A stretch of 16,916 bases of DNA from Candidatus Omnitrophota bacterium (GCA_029563245.1 JAKQSG010000125.1:1-16916); one strand, 5' to 3'. Counted from the stretch's first letter, positions 1 through 7,044 are shown. Numbers and translations are program-made. Notes: generated by a model from the letters alone, not told the origin.

Positions 1-2
1 AT

Positions 3-773
3 CTTCTCTACTCGCGTTTCTTCACTAAATTTTTTAAAGACCTGAAATTAATAGATTTCTCTGAGCCCTTTAATTGTCTTTTAACCCAGGGCATGGTTTT
101 AAAGGATGGCGAGGTGATGTCTAAGTCCAGAGGGAATATTGTTGATCCTGATTCTATAATTAAGAAATACGGCGCAGATTCTTTGCGTCTTTTTATTCTT
201 TTTGCCGCTCCCCCTGAGACAGAGTTAGAGTGGGATGACCGCGGACTGGAAGGGGCCCACAGGTTTCTAAACCGGGTATGGCGCATACAAGATAATCTGA
301 GGGAGAAGGCCGGTGATGAATTGCTGCGCTTTATGCATAAAACCATCAAAAGGGTGGGTGATGATTTCAATGAATTTAAATTCAATACTGCCATAGCCAG
401 CCTTATGGAATTTACCAACGCTATTTACCAATTCGGCGCAGATAAAGAAACATTTGCCAAATTAATTATTATGCTTAGCCCAATAATACCGCATTTTTCA
501 GAAGAGCTTTGGAGCCTGCTGGGGAATAAGGAGAGTATCTTTAAGGCTTCCTGGCCAAAGTATGATCCTGGGATGCTGATTGAGGATACCGTAGAGATCG
601 TACTTCAGGTTAATGGGAAGGTCCGCTCTAAGATTGTGGTACCTGCGGGGATGAGCGAGGAGAAGATAAAGGAATTGATTTTAAGCGAAGAGAAATTAAA
701 ACCCTGGTTGCAGGGAAAACCTTTGAGAAAGATTATAGTTGTACCGGATAAGCTGGTAAATATCGTAGTATAA
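3..773 (+). CDS. leuS: Leucyl-tRNA synthetase, C-terminal part (5' end outside the window)
   Basis: Class I aminoacyl-tRNA synthetase that charges tRNA-Leu with leucine in the cytoplasm. The frame is open from the first complete codon at base 3, so the gene enters from the left; 256 codons remain of a protein usually 800 or more residues long. Visible are the end of the catalytic core with the signature VMSKSRGN (first position of KMSKS is Val), then the helical anticodon-binding domain (HRFLNRVW, then LSPIIPHFSEELW) and the C-terminal domain with VNGKVRSKI and the typical ending VPDKLVNIVV. The ATG at 93 is internal, because LeuRS-like sequence continues upstream of it (for example LLTQGMVLKDGEVMSKS). 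The gene ends directly against the stop codon of the convergent response regulator gene. Family assignment is firm. Confidence 0.96.
   Translation, partial: LLYSRFFTKFFKDLKLIDFSEPFNCLLTQGMVLKDGEVMSKSRGNIVDPDSIIKKYGADSLRLFILFAAPPETELEWDDRGLEGAHRFLNRVWRIQDNLREKAGDELLRFMHKTIKRVGDDFNEFKFNTAIASLMEFTNAIYQFGADKETFAKLIIMLSPIIPHFSEELWSLLGNKESIFKASWPKYDPGMLIEDTVEIVLQVNGKVRSKIVVPAGMSEEKIKELILSEEKLKPWLQGKPLRKIIVVPDKLVNIVV
693..715 (-). terminator. Candidate intrinsic terminator of the response regulator gene, inside leuS
   Basis: Read on the minus strand, CCCTG-CAAC-CAGGG forms a 5 bp GC-rich stem with a 4 nt loop and is followed directly by TTTTAATTT. The stem starts 58 nt past the response regulator stop codon, inside the codons for the LeuRS C-terminal domain. 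The stem is short, so the call is tentative; on the plus strand the hairpin has no T-tract after it. Confidence 0.5.
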
Positions 774-1142
774 TTAGATGCTAAGAATATCTTTTATCCT
801 GAAAATAAGTTTTTTCATATCCAGGGGTTTCTCGAGGTAGTCAATAATACCGACTTTTGAGGCTATATGTTTATCTATAGCCTCTTTTTTTAGCGATATG
901 GCAATAATCGGGATATTTGCATAGGCAGGGTTATCTTTTATCTGCTGGGCTACTTTAAACCCGCTTTCATCAGCAAGAACTAGGTCAAGGAGTATGAGAT
1001 CGGGTTTAGACTCCTTCATTTTATCGAATCCTTCTTCTGCGCTGTAGGCGTAATCTACCTCAAAACCCTCTTTTTTCAAGGCTTCTTTGGTCTGTTTTGC
1101 CCCGTTATAGTCGTCATCGATAATCAAGATCCTCTTCCCCAT
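774..1142 (-). CDS. Single-domain response regulator (CheY-like receiver)
   Basis: A stand-alone phosphoacceptor receiver domain of 122 residues with no output domain, probably acting by protein contact as CheY or Spo0F do. Seen directly: the acidic pocket DDD at residues 9-11, the phosphoacceptor Asp53 in LLDLVL, Ser83 in the switch position (IIAIS), and Lys105 followed by cis-proline (LEKP). All residues needed for phosphorylation are therefore present. No histidine kinase lies in the window, so the partner is unknown. The gene faces leuS and their stop codons touch. The ATG at 1142 is preceded by an extended -10 element only a few bases away and lacks a usable Shine-Dalgarno. A diguanylate cyclase or DNA-binding output is ruled out by length. 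Confidence 0.9.
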   Translation of the reverse strand: MGKRILIIDDDYNGAKQTKEALKKEGFEVDYAYSAEEGFDKMKESKPDLILLDLVLADESGFKVAQQIKDNPAYANIPIIAISLKKEAIDKHIASKVGIIDYLEKPLDMKKLIFRIKDILSI

Positions 1143-1149
1143 ACCTTAA

Positions 1150-1158
1150 AGTATACCA
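1150..1158 (-). promoter_or_regulatory. Extended -10 promoter of the response regulator gene
   Basis: The minus strand reads TGGTATACT, an extended -10 (TGn plus TATACT, 5/6 to consensus). No good -35 is found 16-18 nt upstream, which is common for extended -10 promoters. The expected transcription start falls at about 1143, next to the ATG at 1142, so the message would be essentially leaderless. This is inferred from spacing only. Confidence 0.5.
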
Positions 1159-1216
1159 TAAAAAAAGCGTTAGATTTCAGGGTTTTTTACGTCTATTGAG
1201 ATTGGAAGGCGGGTTA

Positions 1217-1546
1217 ATGTTCAATCTCACTAATGATGAACGCAGGGCTGTTGTCTTTATTCTTTCAATTTATCTTTTAGGGCTAGGGATAAATTTTGTA
1301 TGCAAGCATTTTACCGCAGAAAAGAGCCTAGGCCACTTTAACCAAAGCTTAGGAAAGATAAATCTAAATACTGCGGATAAGAAGCTTTTAATGAGCGTTT
1401 CAGGAATCGGGGATAAACTATCCCAGCGTATTCTTGATTTCAGGGAACTCAATAGGGGATTCAGGGCCCTGGAAGAGCTCAGGGATATTCAAGGCATTAC
1501 TGAGAATAAATTCGATAAGATAAAGGATTCTTTTATGGTGCAATAG
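1217..1546 (+). CDS. comEA: ComEA-like DNA-binding protein (helix-hairpin-helix)
   Basis: Membrane-anchored double-stranded DNA receptor of the natural-transformation pathway; it holds incoming DNA in the periplasm for ComEC. The 109-residue protein has one N-terminal transmembrane segment (about residues 11-28) and a tandem helix-hairpin-helix domain at about 46-105, with the ComEA signature INLNTADKKLLMSVSGIG and a second hairpin DIQGI. The ATG at 1217 is chosen because GGAAGG at 1204-1209 lies 7 nt upstream. The in-frame TTG at 1196 is possible but has no clear ribosome site. The stop codon abuts the comEC ATG, so the two are surely co-transcribed. It is shorter than ComEA forms carrying an extra SLBB domain. 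No comEB or comF is seen here. Confidence 0.9.
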   Translation: MFNLTNDERRAVVFILSIYLLGLGINFVCKHFTAEKSLGHFNQSLGKINLNTADKKLLMSVSGIGDKLSQRILDFRELNRGFRALEELRDIQGITENKFDKIKDSFMVQ

Positions 1547-2929
1547 ATGAGGAATATTCTAGGTTTTTTTGTTATCTTTTTCTGCATGGGGATAATATAC
1601 GTTTATTTTTCTAAGGTTTCTTTCATAGTTTTCTATATTATCGGGATTATCCTTGCTGTATTTTGCATGTTACTTATAAATAAGGGCTTGAGCTTTGAAA
1701 TAATGCTTCTTGCTCTGGTATTTACCCTGGGGGCACTTTGCCTGAAGAATTCATATATAACCCCTAAAACATATATAGGTCGTTATATTTCTTATCATAA
1801 TAATGGCCCTTATGTTGTCAAGGGCTATATTAACAGTAATCCTGTTTTTAAGGATACCGGATCTTCATTTATTTTCAAAATCGAAGAAATAGGCATTGAA
1901 GGAAAAAGATATAGATCCTGCGGTAATATCAAAGTATCCGTTAAAGGGGTAAATGATTTCTCGTATGGAGAGGAACTAATGCTGACCGGATCTCTCTACA
2001 GGCCTTATCGCTTCTTTACCGGTAAGATACCCCTTTTAATGCAGATAAGAAATAGTTCCTCAGTGGTCCGCTTAAATACAAACAAAGGAAGCCAATTTAC
2101 AAGGTTGGCCTTTTACCTGAAAGATAAAGCAGCAGCTGTATTTTTGCGAAACCTTTCTCCTTTGGCCTCCAGTATCAATAGGGCTATGATTTTAGGGGAG
2201 AAAAAAAGTATACCTGCGGCTGTATATGATTATATGGTTAAATCTGCTACAGTGCATATAATGGTGGTAAGCGGTTTTCATGCCGGGGTCATTGCGTTTA
2301 TCTCAGGGGTGTTCTTTAAGGTCTTGCGTATTCCCAGGAGGATACGTTATTTAGGGGTAATATTTTGTTTAATCCTTTACTGTTTTGTTACCGGTGTCTC
2401 AATTCCGGTTGTGCGTTCAACGGTTATGGGGGTATTTTTGACTTTAGGTTGTTTTATACAAAGAGAAATATCTCTTAAAAACTCCCTATCTTTGGCTGCG
2501 CTATTTATCCTGATTATCAACCCCCGGGATCTTTTTTCGGTTAGTTTCCAACTTTCATTTGCTAGTGTAGCGGCGATAGCCTATTTATACCCCTATCTAA
2601 AGATGCTATCCCGGGTAGAAAAGTTACGGATAGGGTTTTTAAGAGGGTTTTTTAAGAGCTGCCTTGTTTCTTTCTCTGCCTGGCTTGGAACAGCCGGATT
2701 AATAGCTTACTATTTTAAGATTATTTCTCCGGTTGCTATTTTAGCTAACCTTTTTATTATACCGTTGGCTTCCTTGCTTATTCTTTCGGGATTAAGTCTG
2801 GTTATTGCAAGCGTTTTTTCCCCTGTTTTGCTGGTAGCCTTTGTAAGCTTTAACGAGCTAGCGGTATTTCTTCTTTTAAGCCTTAGCCGTTTCTTCAGCG
2901 GCCTGCCTTTTGCCTATCGTTATCTTTAA
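1547..2929 (+). CDS. comEC: ComEC/Rec2 DNA-uptake channel, short form without the beta-lactamase-like domain
   Basis: Inner-membrane channel thought to carry single-stranded DNA into the cytoplasm during transformation. The 460-residue protein has N-terminal transmembrane helices (about 5-65), an OB-fold-like periplasmic domain (about 87-152, DUF4131 type), and the polytopic Competence domain from about residue 200 to 455. Family hallmarks are the SGFHAGVI loop (usually SGLH) at 242, SIPVVRSTVM at 285-294 and QLSFASVAAIAYLYP near 335. ComEC is usually 700-800 residues and ends in a metallo-beta-lactamase-like domain. Here the frame stops at the boundary of the membrane domain, and the 128 bp downstream hold no remnant of one. 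The start abuts the comEA stop. The family is certain; whether uptake works without the missing domain is unknown. Confidence 0.9.
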   Translation: MRNILGFFVIFFCMGIIYVYFSKVSFIVFYIIGIILAVFCMLLINKGLSFEIMLLALVFTLGALCLKNSYITPKTYIGRYISYHNNGPYVVKGYINSNPVFKDTGSSFIFKIEEIGIEGKRYRSCGNIKVSVKGVNDFSYGEELMLTGSLYRPYRFFTGKIPLLMQIRNSSSVVRLNTNKGSQFTRLAFYLKDKAAAVFLRNLSPLASSINRAMILGEKKSIPAAVYDYMVKSATVHIMVVSGFHAGVIAFISGVFFKVLRIPRRIRYLGVIFCLILYCFVTGVSIPVVRSTVMGVFLTLGCFIQREISLKNSLSLAALFILIINPRDLFSVSFQLSFASVAAIAYLYPYLKMLSRVEKLRIGFLRGFFKSCLVSFSAWLGTAGLIAYYFKIISPVAILANLFIIPLASLLILSGLSLVIASVFSPVLLVAFVSFNELAVFLLLSLSRFFSGLPFAYRYL

Positions 2930-3019
2930 AAGTTATTCTATAATATGATGTTTGCGTAAACTATTGATAATAAAGTGGTAGCGTTTATAAGAACCGCTTC
3001 CTATTTTGCTATTTCTTGT

Positions 3020-3048
3020 TTGACAAAAGCGCAGTAGTATGTTAAAGT
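3020..3048 (+). promoter_or_regulatory. Sigma70-type promoter of the bamD-lptE-holA operon
   Basis: A perfect -35 TTGACA at 3020-3025 and TAAAGT (4/6) at 3043-3048 are separated by exactly 17 bp. It lies in the only sizeable gap of the window (2930-3057). Transcription would start near 3055, three bases before the ATG at 3058, and there is no Shine-Dalgarno in between, so the first gene may be read from a leaderless message. The rest of this gap holds no open frame and no convincing terminator. Confidence 0.6.
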
Positions 3049-3057
3049 TATAACATT

Positions 3058-3999
3058 ATGCGACGGATAATGCTGATTTTTATTACTATTTTTACTCTTT
3101 TTTCCAACCCTGCTTATTCCTTTTGGATTTGGACTCCCAAGACCGGAAAATGGGTTAATCCGAAGAATGTAGCCAAGGAGAGCCCTAAGGCGCAGTTTGA
3201 TTACGCGCTGAGTTTTTATAAAGAAGGCAAACTTGATGATGCCTGGCGTGAATTCAAGAAGCTGCTTAAAGAATACCCTAAGTCTTTTGAGGCCTCAGAG
3301 TCTCAGTATTATTTAGGATTAATTGAAGAGGCCCGCGAGAATTTTTATGAAGCATACCAGGCTTACCAGAGGCTAATCGATAAATATCCTTTTTCCGAGA
3401 GAATAAAAGAGGTCATAGAGAGAGAATATAACATCGCCGATAAATTTATGTCCGGCCATAAGCGCAAGGCACTAGGAATTACCCTGCCGGTTGAAAACCC
3501 TGCGATTGAAATATTTACCAAGGTAGTGGAAAATTCTACTTATGGGCCCTTAGCCCCTAAGGCACAGTATAGGCTTGGTTTGGTTTTGAAGAGCCTACAG
3601 CGTTATTATGAAGCAGAAGAGGCTTTTAATAAGGTGATCTCGAATTACCCTGATAGCGAGTGGAGTGAGCCGGCTAAATTCCAGATTGCTTCTTGCCGCG
3701 CGGCATTATCGCGTAGCCCAGATTATGATCAGGGAGCAGCCGGAGAGGCAAAGCAGAAATTCGAGGAATTCGTCAGAGACCATCCGGATGCGGTACTTTC
3801 GCTGGAGGCAGAAGCTAATATAGCCAAGCTCAACGAGAAAGAGGCGGAGTCCAGTTTTAATACCGCAAGATTCTACGAAAAGCAGAGATCCTATAAAGCG
3901 GCAATCATATATTACAATTATGTAGTAGATAATTACCCTAAGAGTGTTTGGGCGGCAAAATCTTTATCCAAGCTACAGGAATTGGAGAATAAAAAATGA
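3058..3999 (+). CDS. bamD: BamD-like TPR protein (outer membrane assembly), without a lipobox
   Basis: Probably a periplasmic scaffold that helps insert beta-barrel proteins into the outer membrane. The 313-residue protein has a signal peptide (hydrophobic residues 5-17, likely cut after AYS at 19-21), then WIWTPKTGKWVNPK, then TPR-like repeats at about 44-76, 82-113, 169-200, 227-245 and 270-296, each closing with a Tyr-Pro or His-Pro turn such as KEYPKS, DKYPFS and SNYPDS. This layout matches BamD/YfiO-type proteins. Unlike classical BamD there is no cysteine near the signal-peptide end; the only cysteine is at 213. It overlaps lptE by 4 bp (ATGA). The start could instead be Met5 (3070); neither has a clear ribosome site. 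CpoB/YbgF-like proteins are the main alternative, so the gene name is tentative. Confidence 0.72.
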   Translation: MRRIMLIFITIFTLFSNPAYSFWIWTPKTGKWVNPKNVAKESPKAQFDYALSFYKEGKLDDAWREFKKLLKEYPKSFEASESQYYLGLIEEARENFYEAYQAYQRLIDKYPFSERIKEVIEREYNIADKFMSGHKRKALGITLPVENPAIEIFTKVVENSTYGPLAPKAQYRLGLVLKSLQRYYEAEEAFNKVISNYPDSEWSEPAKFQIASCRAALSRSPDYDQGAAGEAKQKFEEFVRDHPDAVLSLEAEANIAKLNEKEAESSFNTARFYEKQRSYKAAIIYYNYVVDNYPKSVWAAKSLSKLQELENKK

Positions 4000-4553
4000 A
4001 GAAATTAAGCTGTCATAAATTTTTTGTTTTTGCTCTCTCTTGCCTATCTTTCTTTATGCTTTCTGGTTGTGGATATACTACGCGCTCTATGATTGCGGAT
4101 GACTTTAAAACTATTTATGTAACTCCGTTTATAAACCGCATCGATATTACCAGTGAGGCTAATGCCGCTAGAAAATATAGGATTTACCGCCCGATGATTG
4201 AGACTGAGATTACCAGATATGTTAACAACAGGTATTTATTTGACGGTAACTTAAAGCCCGCCAGCAAAGAGCTGGCCGATTTAATTTTAAAGGGAGAGGT
4301 CATTGAATTCCGCAAAGATCCCTTGCGTTATTTAGACAATGATGATGTAAGTGAGTATCGTATTAACCTGGTGGTCAATATAAGCCTTTGGGATAGCAAA
4401 GCAGATAAGATGATCTGGCAGGAGAACGGTTTTATCGGTGATTCAACTTATTTCGTTACCGGGCCACAGGCACAATCAGAGAATAATGCGGTTGTTGATG
4501 CGCTTAATGACCTATCCCGAAGGGTTGTCGAGCGGACAGTCGAAGATTGGTAA
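3996..4553 (+). CDS. lptE: LPS-assembly lipoprotein LptE
   Basis: Outer-membrane lipoprotein that plugs and matures the LptD barrel, through which lipopolysaccharide reaches the cell surface. The 185-residue product starts with a lipoprotein signal peptide ending in the lipobox LSGC (residues 22-25, mature Cys25) followed by GYTTRS. The body has the LptE pattern: FKTIYVTPFINRI, then a helix with IETEITRYV, a strand with DLILKGEVIEFR, and a strand ending in IWQENGFIGDS, with a C-terminal helix (DALNDLSRRVVERTV). Length fits the family. The start overlaps the bamD stop by ATGA. It indicates LPS export; lptD is not in the window. In Proteobacteria lptE also lies beside leuS and holA, which supports the name. 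Confidence 0.85.
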   Translation: MKKLSCHKFFVFALSCLSFFMLSGCGYTTRSMIADDFKTIYVTPFINRIDITSEANAARKYRIYRPMIETEITRYVNNRYLFDGNLKPASKELADLILKGEVIEFRKDPLRYLDNDDVSEYRINLVVNISLWDSKADKMIWQENGFIGDSTYFVTGPQAQSENNAVVDALNDLSRRVVERTVEDW

Positions 4554-4559
4554 GTAAAA

Positions 4560-5198
4560 ATGCTCTATTTGTTTATCGGCCAAGATCTTCCCGCCAAAGA
4601 TGCAGCGTTAAAACGTATTAAAGAAGATTCCCTCCCGCGTAAATTAGAAGATTTTAACTTAGATGTATTGTATGCAGAGAAACTCACTCTTAACGAGCTG
4701 CAGGAGAAGCTTTTAAGTATTCCCCTTAATTCCCATAAGAGGATAGTATTAATAAAAGATGCCCAGGAGCTTCAAAAGGAGATTGATGATTTTATTGCCG
4801 CATGGGCTCCCAGGCAGGACAAGAATACTATTTTGATATTAGATATAGGGAGCGAGAGGAAAAAAGCCGCATTTCTAAGAAACCTAAGTACGCATGCGAA
4901 GGTAATGCGTTTTAAAGAAAATGTTATTCCCAGCGCCTTCAGCTTAGGCCTCCAAATAGAGAAGAGGCAACCAGGGAAAGCCCTATTTATATTAAATCAG
5001 CTTATAAAGGAAGGCGAGCCGGCAGAAAGAATACTCGGAGGCTTAAGGTATTCCATAGAGAATAATATGGTTAATCCGCGAGGGCTGCGGTTAAGGCTGA
5101 AACTGCTTTTAAATTGCGATATAGAAATAAAAACAGGCCGGTTAAAGCCCGTTTTTGCCCTTGAAAAGTTAGTGGTTAATTTATGCGCCCTTGCTTAA
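4560..5198 (+). CDS. holA: DNA polymerase III delta subunit (HolA), compact form
   Basis: Wrench subunit of the clamp loader that opens the beta sliding clamp. Seen: an N-terminal fold with FIGQDLPAKDAALKRI in the position of the usual nucleotide-site-like segment, strands RIVLIKDAQEL and NTILILDIG at about 60-95 (domain I), then LFILNQLIKEGEPAERILGGL, and the C-terminal family signature LNCDIEIKTGRLKPVFALEKLV near 184-206. The protein has 212 residues against about 340 usually. The missing stretch corresponds to the lid domain between residues 120 and 130 and part of the collar before IKTG. It is 6 bp after lptE, and its last 18 bp overlap the convergent rpsT. The same convergent holA/rpsT pair is known in Bacillus, which strengthens the call despite the short length. 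Confidence 0.8.
   Translation: MLYLFIGQDLPAKDAALKRIKEDSLPRKLEDFNLDVLYAEKLTLNELQEKLLSIPLNSHKRIVLIKDAQELQKEIDDFIAAWAPRQDKNTILILDIGSERKKAAFLRNLSTHAKVMRFKENVIPSAFSLGLQIEKRQPGKALFILNQLIKEGEPAERILGGLRYSIENNMVNPRGLRLRLKLLLNCDIEIKTGRLKPVFALEKLVVNLCALA
5125..5156 (-). terminator. Intrinsic terminator of rpsT, inside holA
   Basis: On the minus strand AAAAACGGGC and GCCTGTTTTT pair over 10 bp (one G-U wobble) around an 8 nt loop, and the descending arm continues into TTTTTATTT. It begins 24 nt past the rpsT stop codon. On the plus strand the wobble becomes an A-C mismatch, so the hairpin favours rpsT transcripts. The bases also encode the conserved IKTGRLKPVF of the delta subunit. Confidence 0.65.
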
Positions 5199-5444
5199 AT
5201 GTTTCATCAGGCGGGATTTCTTTCTATCTGCGGTAGCGGGGTGAATGGTTCTTTTTTTTGCTGCCTTATCTAATTGAGAAAATACACTGGCTAACATCTT
5301 TTTTGCTTCGTCTAGATTTTTTGCGGTAATTAAGCCCTGGAACTTCTTGATAGCTTTTTTAAGATTTTGTTTAATCTTTACGTTTTGTATGTGTTTTTTG
5401 CTATCGGAACGTGTTTTCTTTATTGAGGTCTTGCGTCTTGGCAT
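5181..5444 (-). CDS. rpsT: 30S ribosomal protein S20
   Basis: Primary 16S rRNA-binding protein of the small subunit body. The 87-residue, very lysine-rich protein shows the S20 pattern throughout: MPRRKTSIKKTRSD at the start, NVKIKQNLKKAIKKF in the first helix, and the signature LDKAAKKRTIHPATADRKKS followed by RLMKHL. Length is normal. The start at 5444 has AGGAG at 5452-5456 (minus strand), 7 nt upstream. It is divergent from murJ and convergent with holA, with 18 bp of shared coding sequence at the 3' ends. It has its own promoter and terminator, as expected for a ribosomal protein gene read on its own. Confidence 0.96.
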   Translation of the reverse strand: MPRRKTSIKKTRSDSKKHIQNVKIKQNLKKAIKKFQGLITAKNLDEAKKMLASVFSQLDKAAKKRTIHPATADRKKSRLMKHLSKGA

Positions 5445-5477
5445 GTTAAATCTCCTGTATTTTTATAAATTTTAATA

Positions 5478-5506
5478 ATACTAACATAATAAGGCTTATA
5501 TGTCAA
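5478..5506 (-). promoter_or_regulatory. Promoter of rpsT
   Basis: The minus strand has a perfect TTGACA at 5506-5501, a 17 bp spacer and TAGTAT (4/6) at 5483-5478. Transcription would begin near 5471, giving a leader of about 27 nt that holds the AGGAG ribosome site. The -35 hexamer lies across the first codons of the divergent murJ gene, so the two genes share their control region. Confidence 0.6.
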
Positions 5507-7044
5507 TAGATAAGGGCCAATCTAATATCGCAGTAGCAAGATCTGCCGGGGTTATCGGTTTGGCTACTTTTATTTCCCGCCTCTTGGGTTTCTTTCGCGA
5601 TGTGATCATTGCAAGGCTTTTCGGGGTTTATCTTTACGCGCAGGCATTTGTAATAGCTTTCAAGATCCCGAATCTTTTCCGAGATTTTGTGGGGGAAGGG
5701 GCTACTAACGCTGCGTTTGTCCCTATATTCAGCGAATATAATATTAAGCATTCAAAGGAGGAGTTTTGGGAGTTAGCCAATGTTATGCTCAATATCTTAT
5801 TAGTAATCCTGATGTCTATAACTGTATTGGGTATAATTTTTTCTCCTTTCATTGTGCGCCTTGTTGCCCCGGGATTCCTTCCCGCCGCGGAGAAGTTCGC
5901 CTTAACGGTTAAACTTAACCGAATAATTTTTCCCTATATCTTATTAATTAGTCTGGCAGCCTATGCTACGGCTTTGCTAAATTCTTTGAAGCATTTTGTT
6001 GTTCCTGCGTTTGCCCCCTGCCTTCTAAACATTTCAATAATCGTCTTTGCCCTTATTTTTGGTGAGGGGGTTAAGGGTTTGGCTTTAGGGGTTTTAATAG
6101 GAGGGGCCTTGCAGTTAATCGTGCAAATCCCCGTACTTTACAGAAAGGGGTTTAGACTTAAATCGCCTAAGACTTTGAATCATCCAGGGGCAGAGGCTAT
6201 CCGTAGGTTAATGCTACCCAGAATTTTCAGCTCCTGTATTTATCAGGTGAATAATTTTGTTGATTCTATTTTTGGTTCCTTATTCTGGATTGTAGGGGAG
6301 GGAGGAGTTGCGGCCCTGTATTTTTCTTATCGCTTGATCCAGTTCCCGCTGGGAATCTTCAGCAATGCTATCTCTCAGGCAATACTTCCTACTTTTTCCC
6401 GGCAGGCCATAGCAGATGATTTAAGCGGGTTGAAACAAACCCTTTCTTTTGGGCTGCGTGCAGTATTCTTTGTTATGCTGCCGTCCGGGGTTTTCCTGAT
6501 GGTTCTTGCTGGGCCATTGGTGAATTACCTTTTTTTCGGAGGTAAATTCGATACTTATTCCTCCGGCCTTACCTCTGAAGCCCTATTTTTTTACGGGATA
6601 GGCCTAAGCGCTTATGGAGCCAATAAAGTGCTCCAGTCTTATTTCTTTAGTATGAAGGATACCCTTACTCCGGCTAAGATCTCGGCTTTAAGTTTGGTTC
6701 TAAATATAGTATTAAATATTGCATTGATCTTTCCTCTTAAGATAGCCGGTATTGCTCTGGCTACGTCAATATCCGGAGTAATTACCTTTTGCGTTTTATT
6801 GCTGCTGGCTATAAGGAAGGTCGGTGATTTTGGAATCAAAGAGATAAAGTTTTCTTTTCTGAGGATTCTTGCCTCAAGTTTAGGGATGGGGGTAGTATGC
6901 TATTTTTCCTGCGGTATTATCGCGAATAAATTTTTAAGCCTGGTATTTATCTTAATATCCTCCCTTTTTTCTTATATCTTTTTTTGTTATATTTTTAGGG
7001 TGAAAGAGCTACGCCAGGTTTGGGGATTATTAAACAGAAAATGA
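5500..7044 (+). CDS. murJ: Lipid II flippase MurJ
   Basis: MOP-superfamily transporter that moves lipid II across the inner membrane for peptidoglycan synthesis. The 514 residues match the usual 500-525, with about 14 hydrophobic segments. The N-terminal signature SRLLGFFRDVIIARLFG at about 26-42 carries the conserved arginines, followed by FKIPNLFRDFVGEGATNAAFVP typical of the family (residues about 54-75), then APGF near 122. Later segments include FVDSIFGS and SRQAIADDLSGLKQTL. The ATG at 5500 gives the standard N-terminus; AAGG at 5491-5494 is a weak ribosome site. The promoter is unclear: TTGGCA at 5438 with TATAAA at 5464 has a 20 bp spacer, and CATAAT at 5485 lacks a good -35. The stop overlaps the uvrC start (ATGA). 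Confidence 0.95.
   Translation: MSIDKGQSNIAVARSAGVIGLATFISRLLGFFRDVIIARLFGVYLYAQAFVIAFKIPNLFRDFVGEGATNAAFVPIFSEYNIKHSKEEFWELANVMLNILLVILMSITVLGIIFSPFIVRLVAPGFLPAAEKFALTVKLNRIIFPYILLISLAAYATALLNSLKHFVVPAFAPCLLNISIIVFALIFGEGVKGLALGVLIGGALQLIVQIPVLYRKGFRLKSPKTLNHPGAEAIRRLMLPRIFSSCIYQVNNFVDSIFGSLFWIVGEGGVAALYFSYRLIQFPLGIFSNAISQAILPTFSRQAIADDLSGLKQTLSFGLRAVFFVMLPSGVFLMVLAGPLVNYLFFGGKFDTYSSGLTSEALFFYGIGLSAYGANKVLQSYFFSMKDTLTPAKISALSLVLNIVLNIALIFPLKIAGIALATSISGVITFCVLLLLAIRKVGDFGIKEIKFSFLRILASSLGMGVVCYFSCGIIANKFLSLVFILISSLFSYIFFCYIFRVKELRQVWGLLNRK

Noticed and set aside
1097..1124. TTGCCC-N16-GATAAT as a comEA promoter
   Set aside because: It is a weak match that overlaps the codons for the conserved DDD motif of the response regulator on the other strand, so the sequence is explained by coding.
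1196..1216. TTG at 1196 as the comEA start
   Set aside because: The ATG at 1217 has a better ribosome site (GGAAGG, 7 nt spacing) and gives a typical N-terminus directly before the membrane segment.
2980..2998. Hairpin AGCGTT...AACCGCT after comEC as a terminator
   Set aside because: The stem is short with a bulged C, and only a broken T-run follows.
5438..5469. TTGGCA and TATAAA as a murJ promoter
   Set aside because: The 20 bp spacer is outside the usual 15-19 range. It is mentioned under murJ but not called as a feature.
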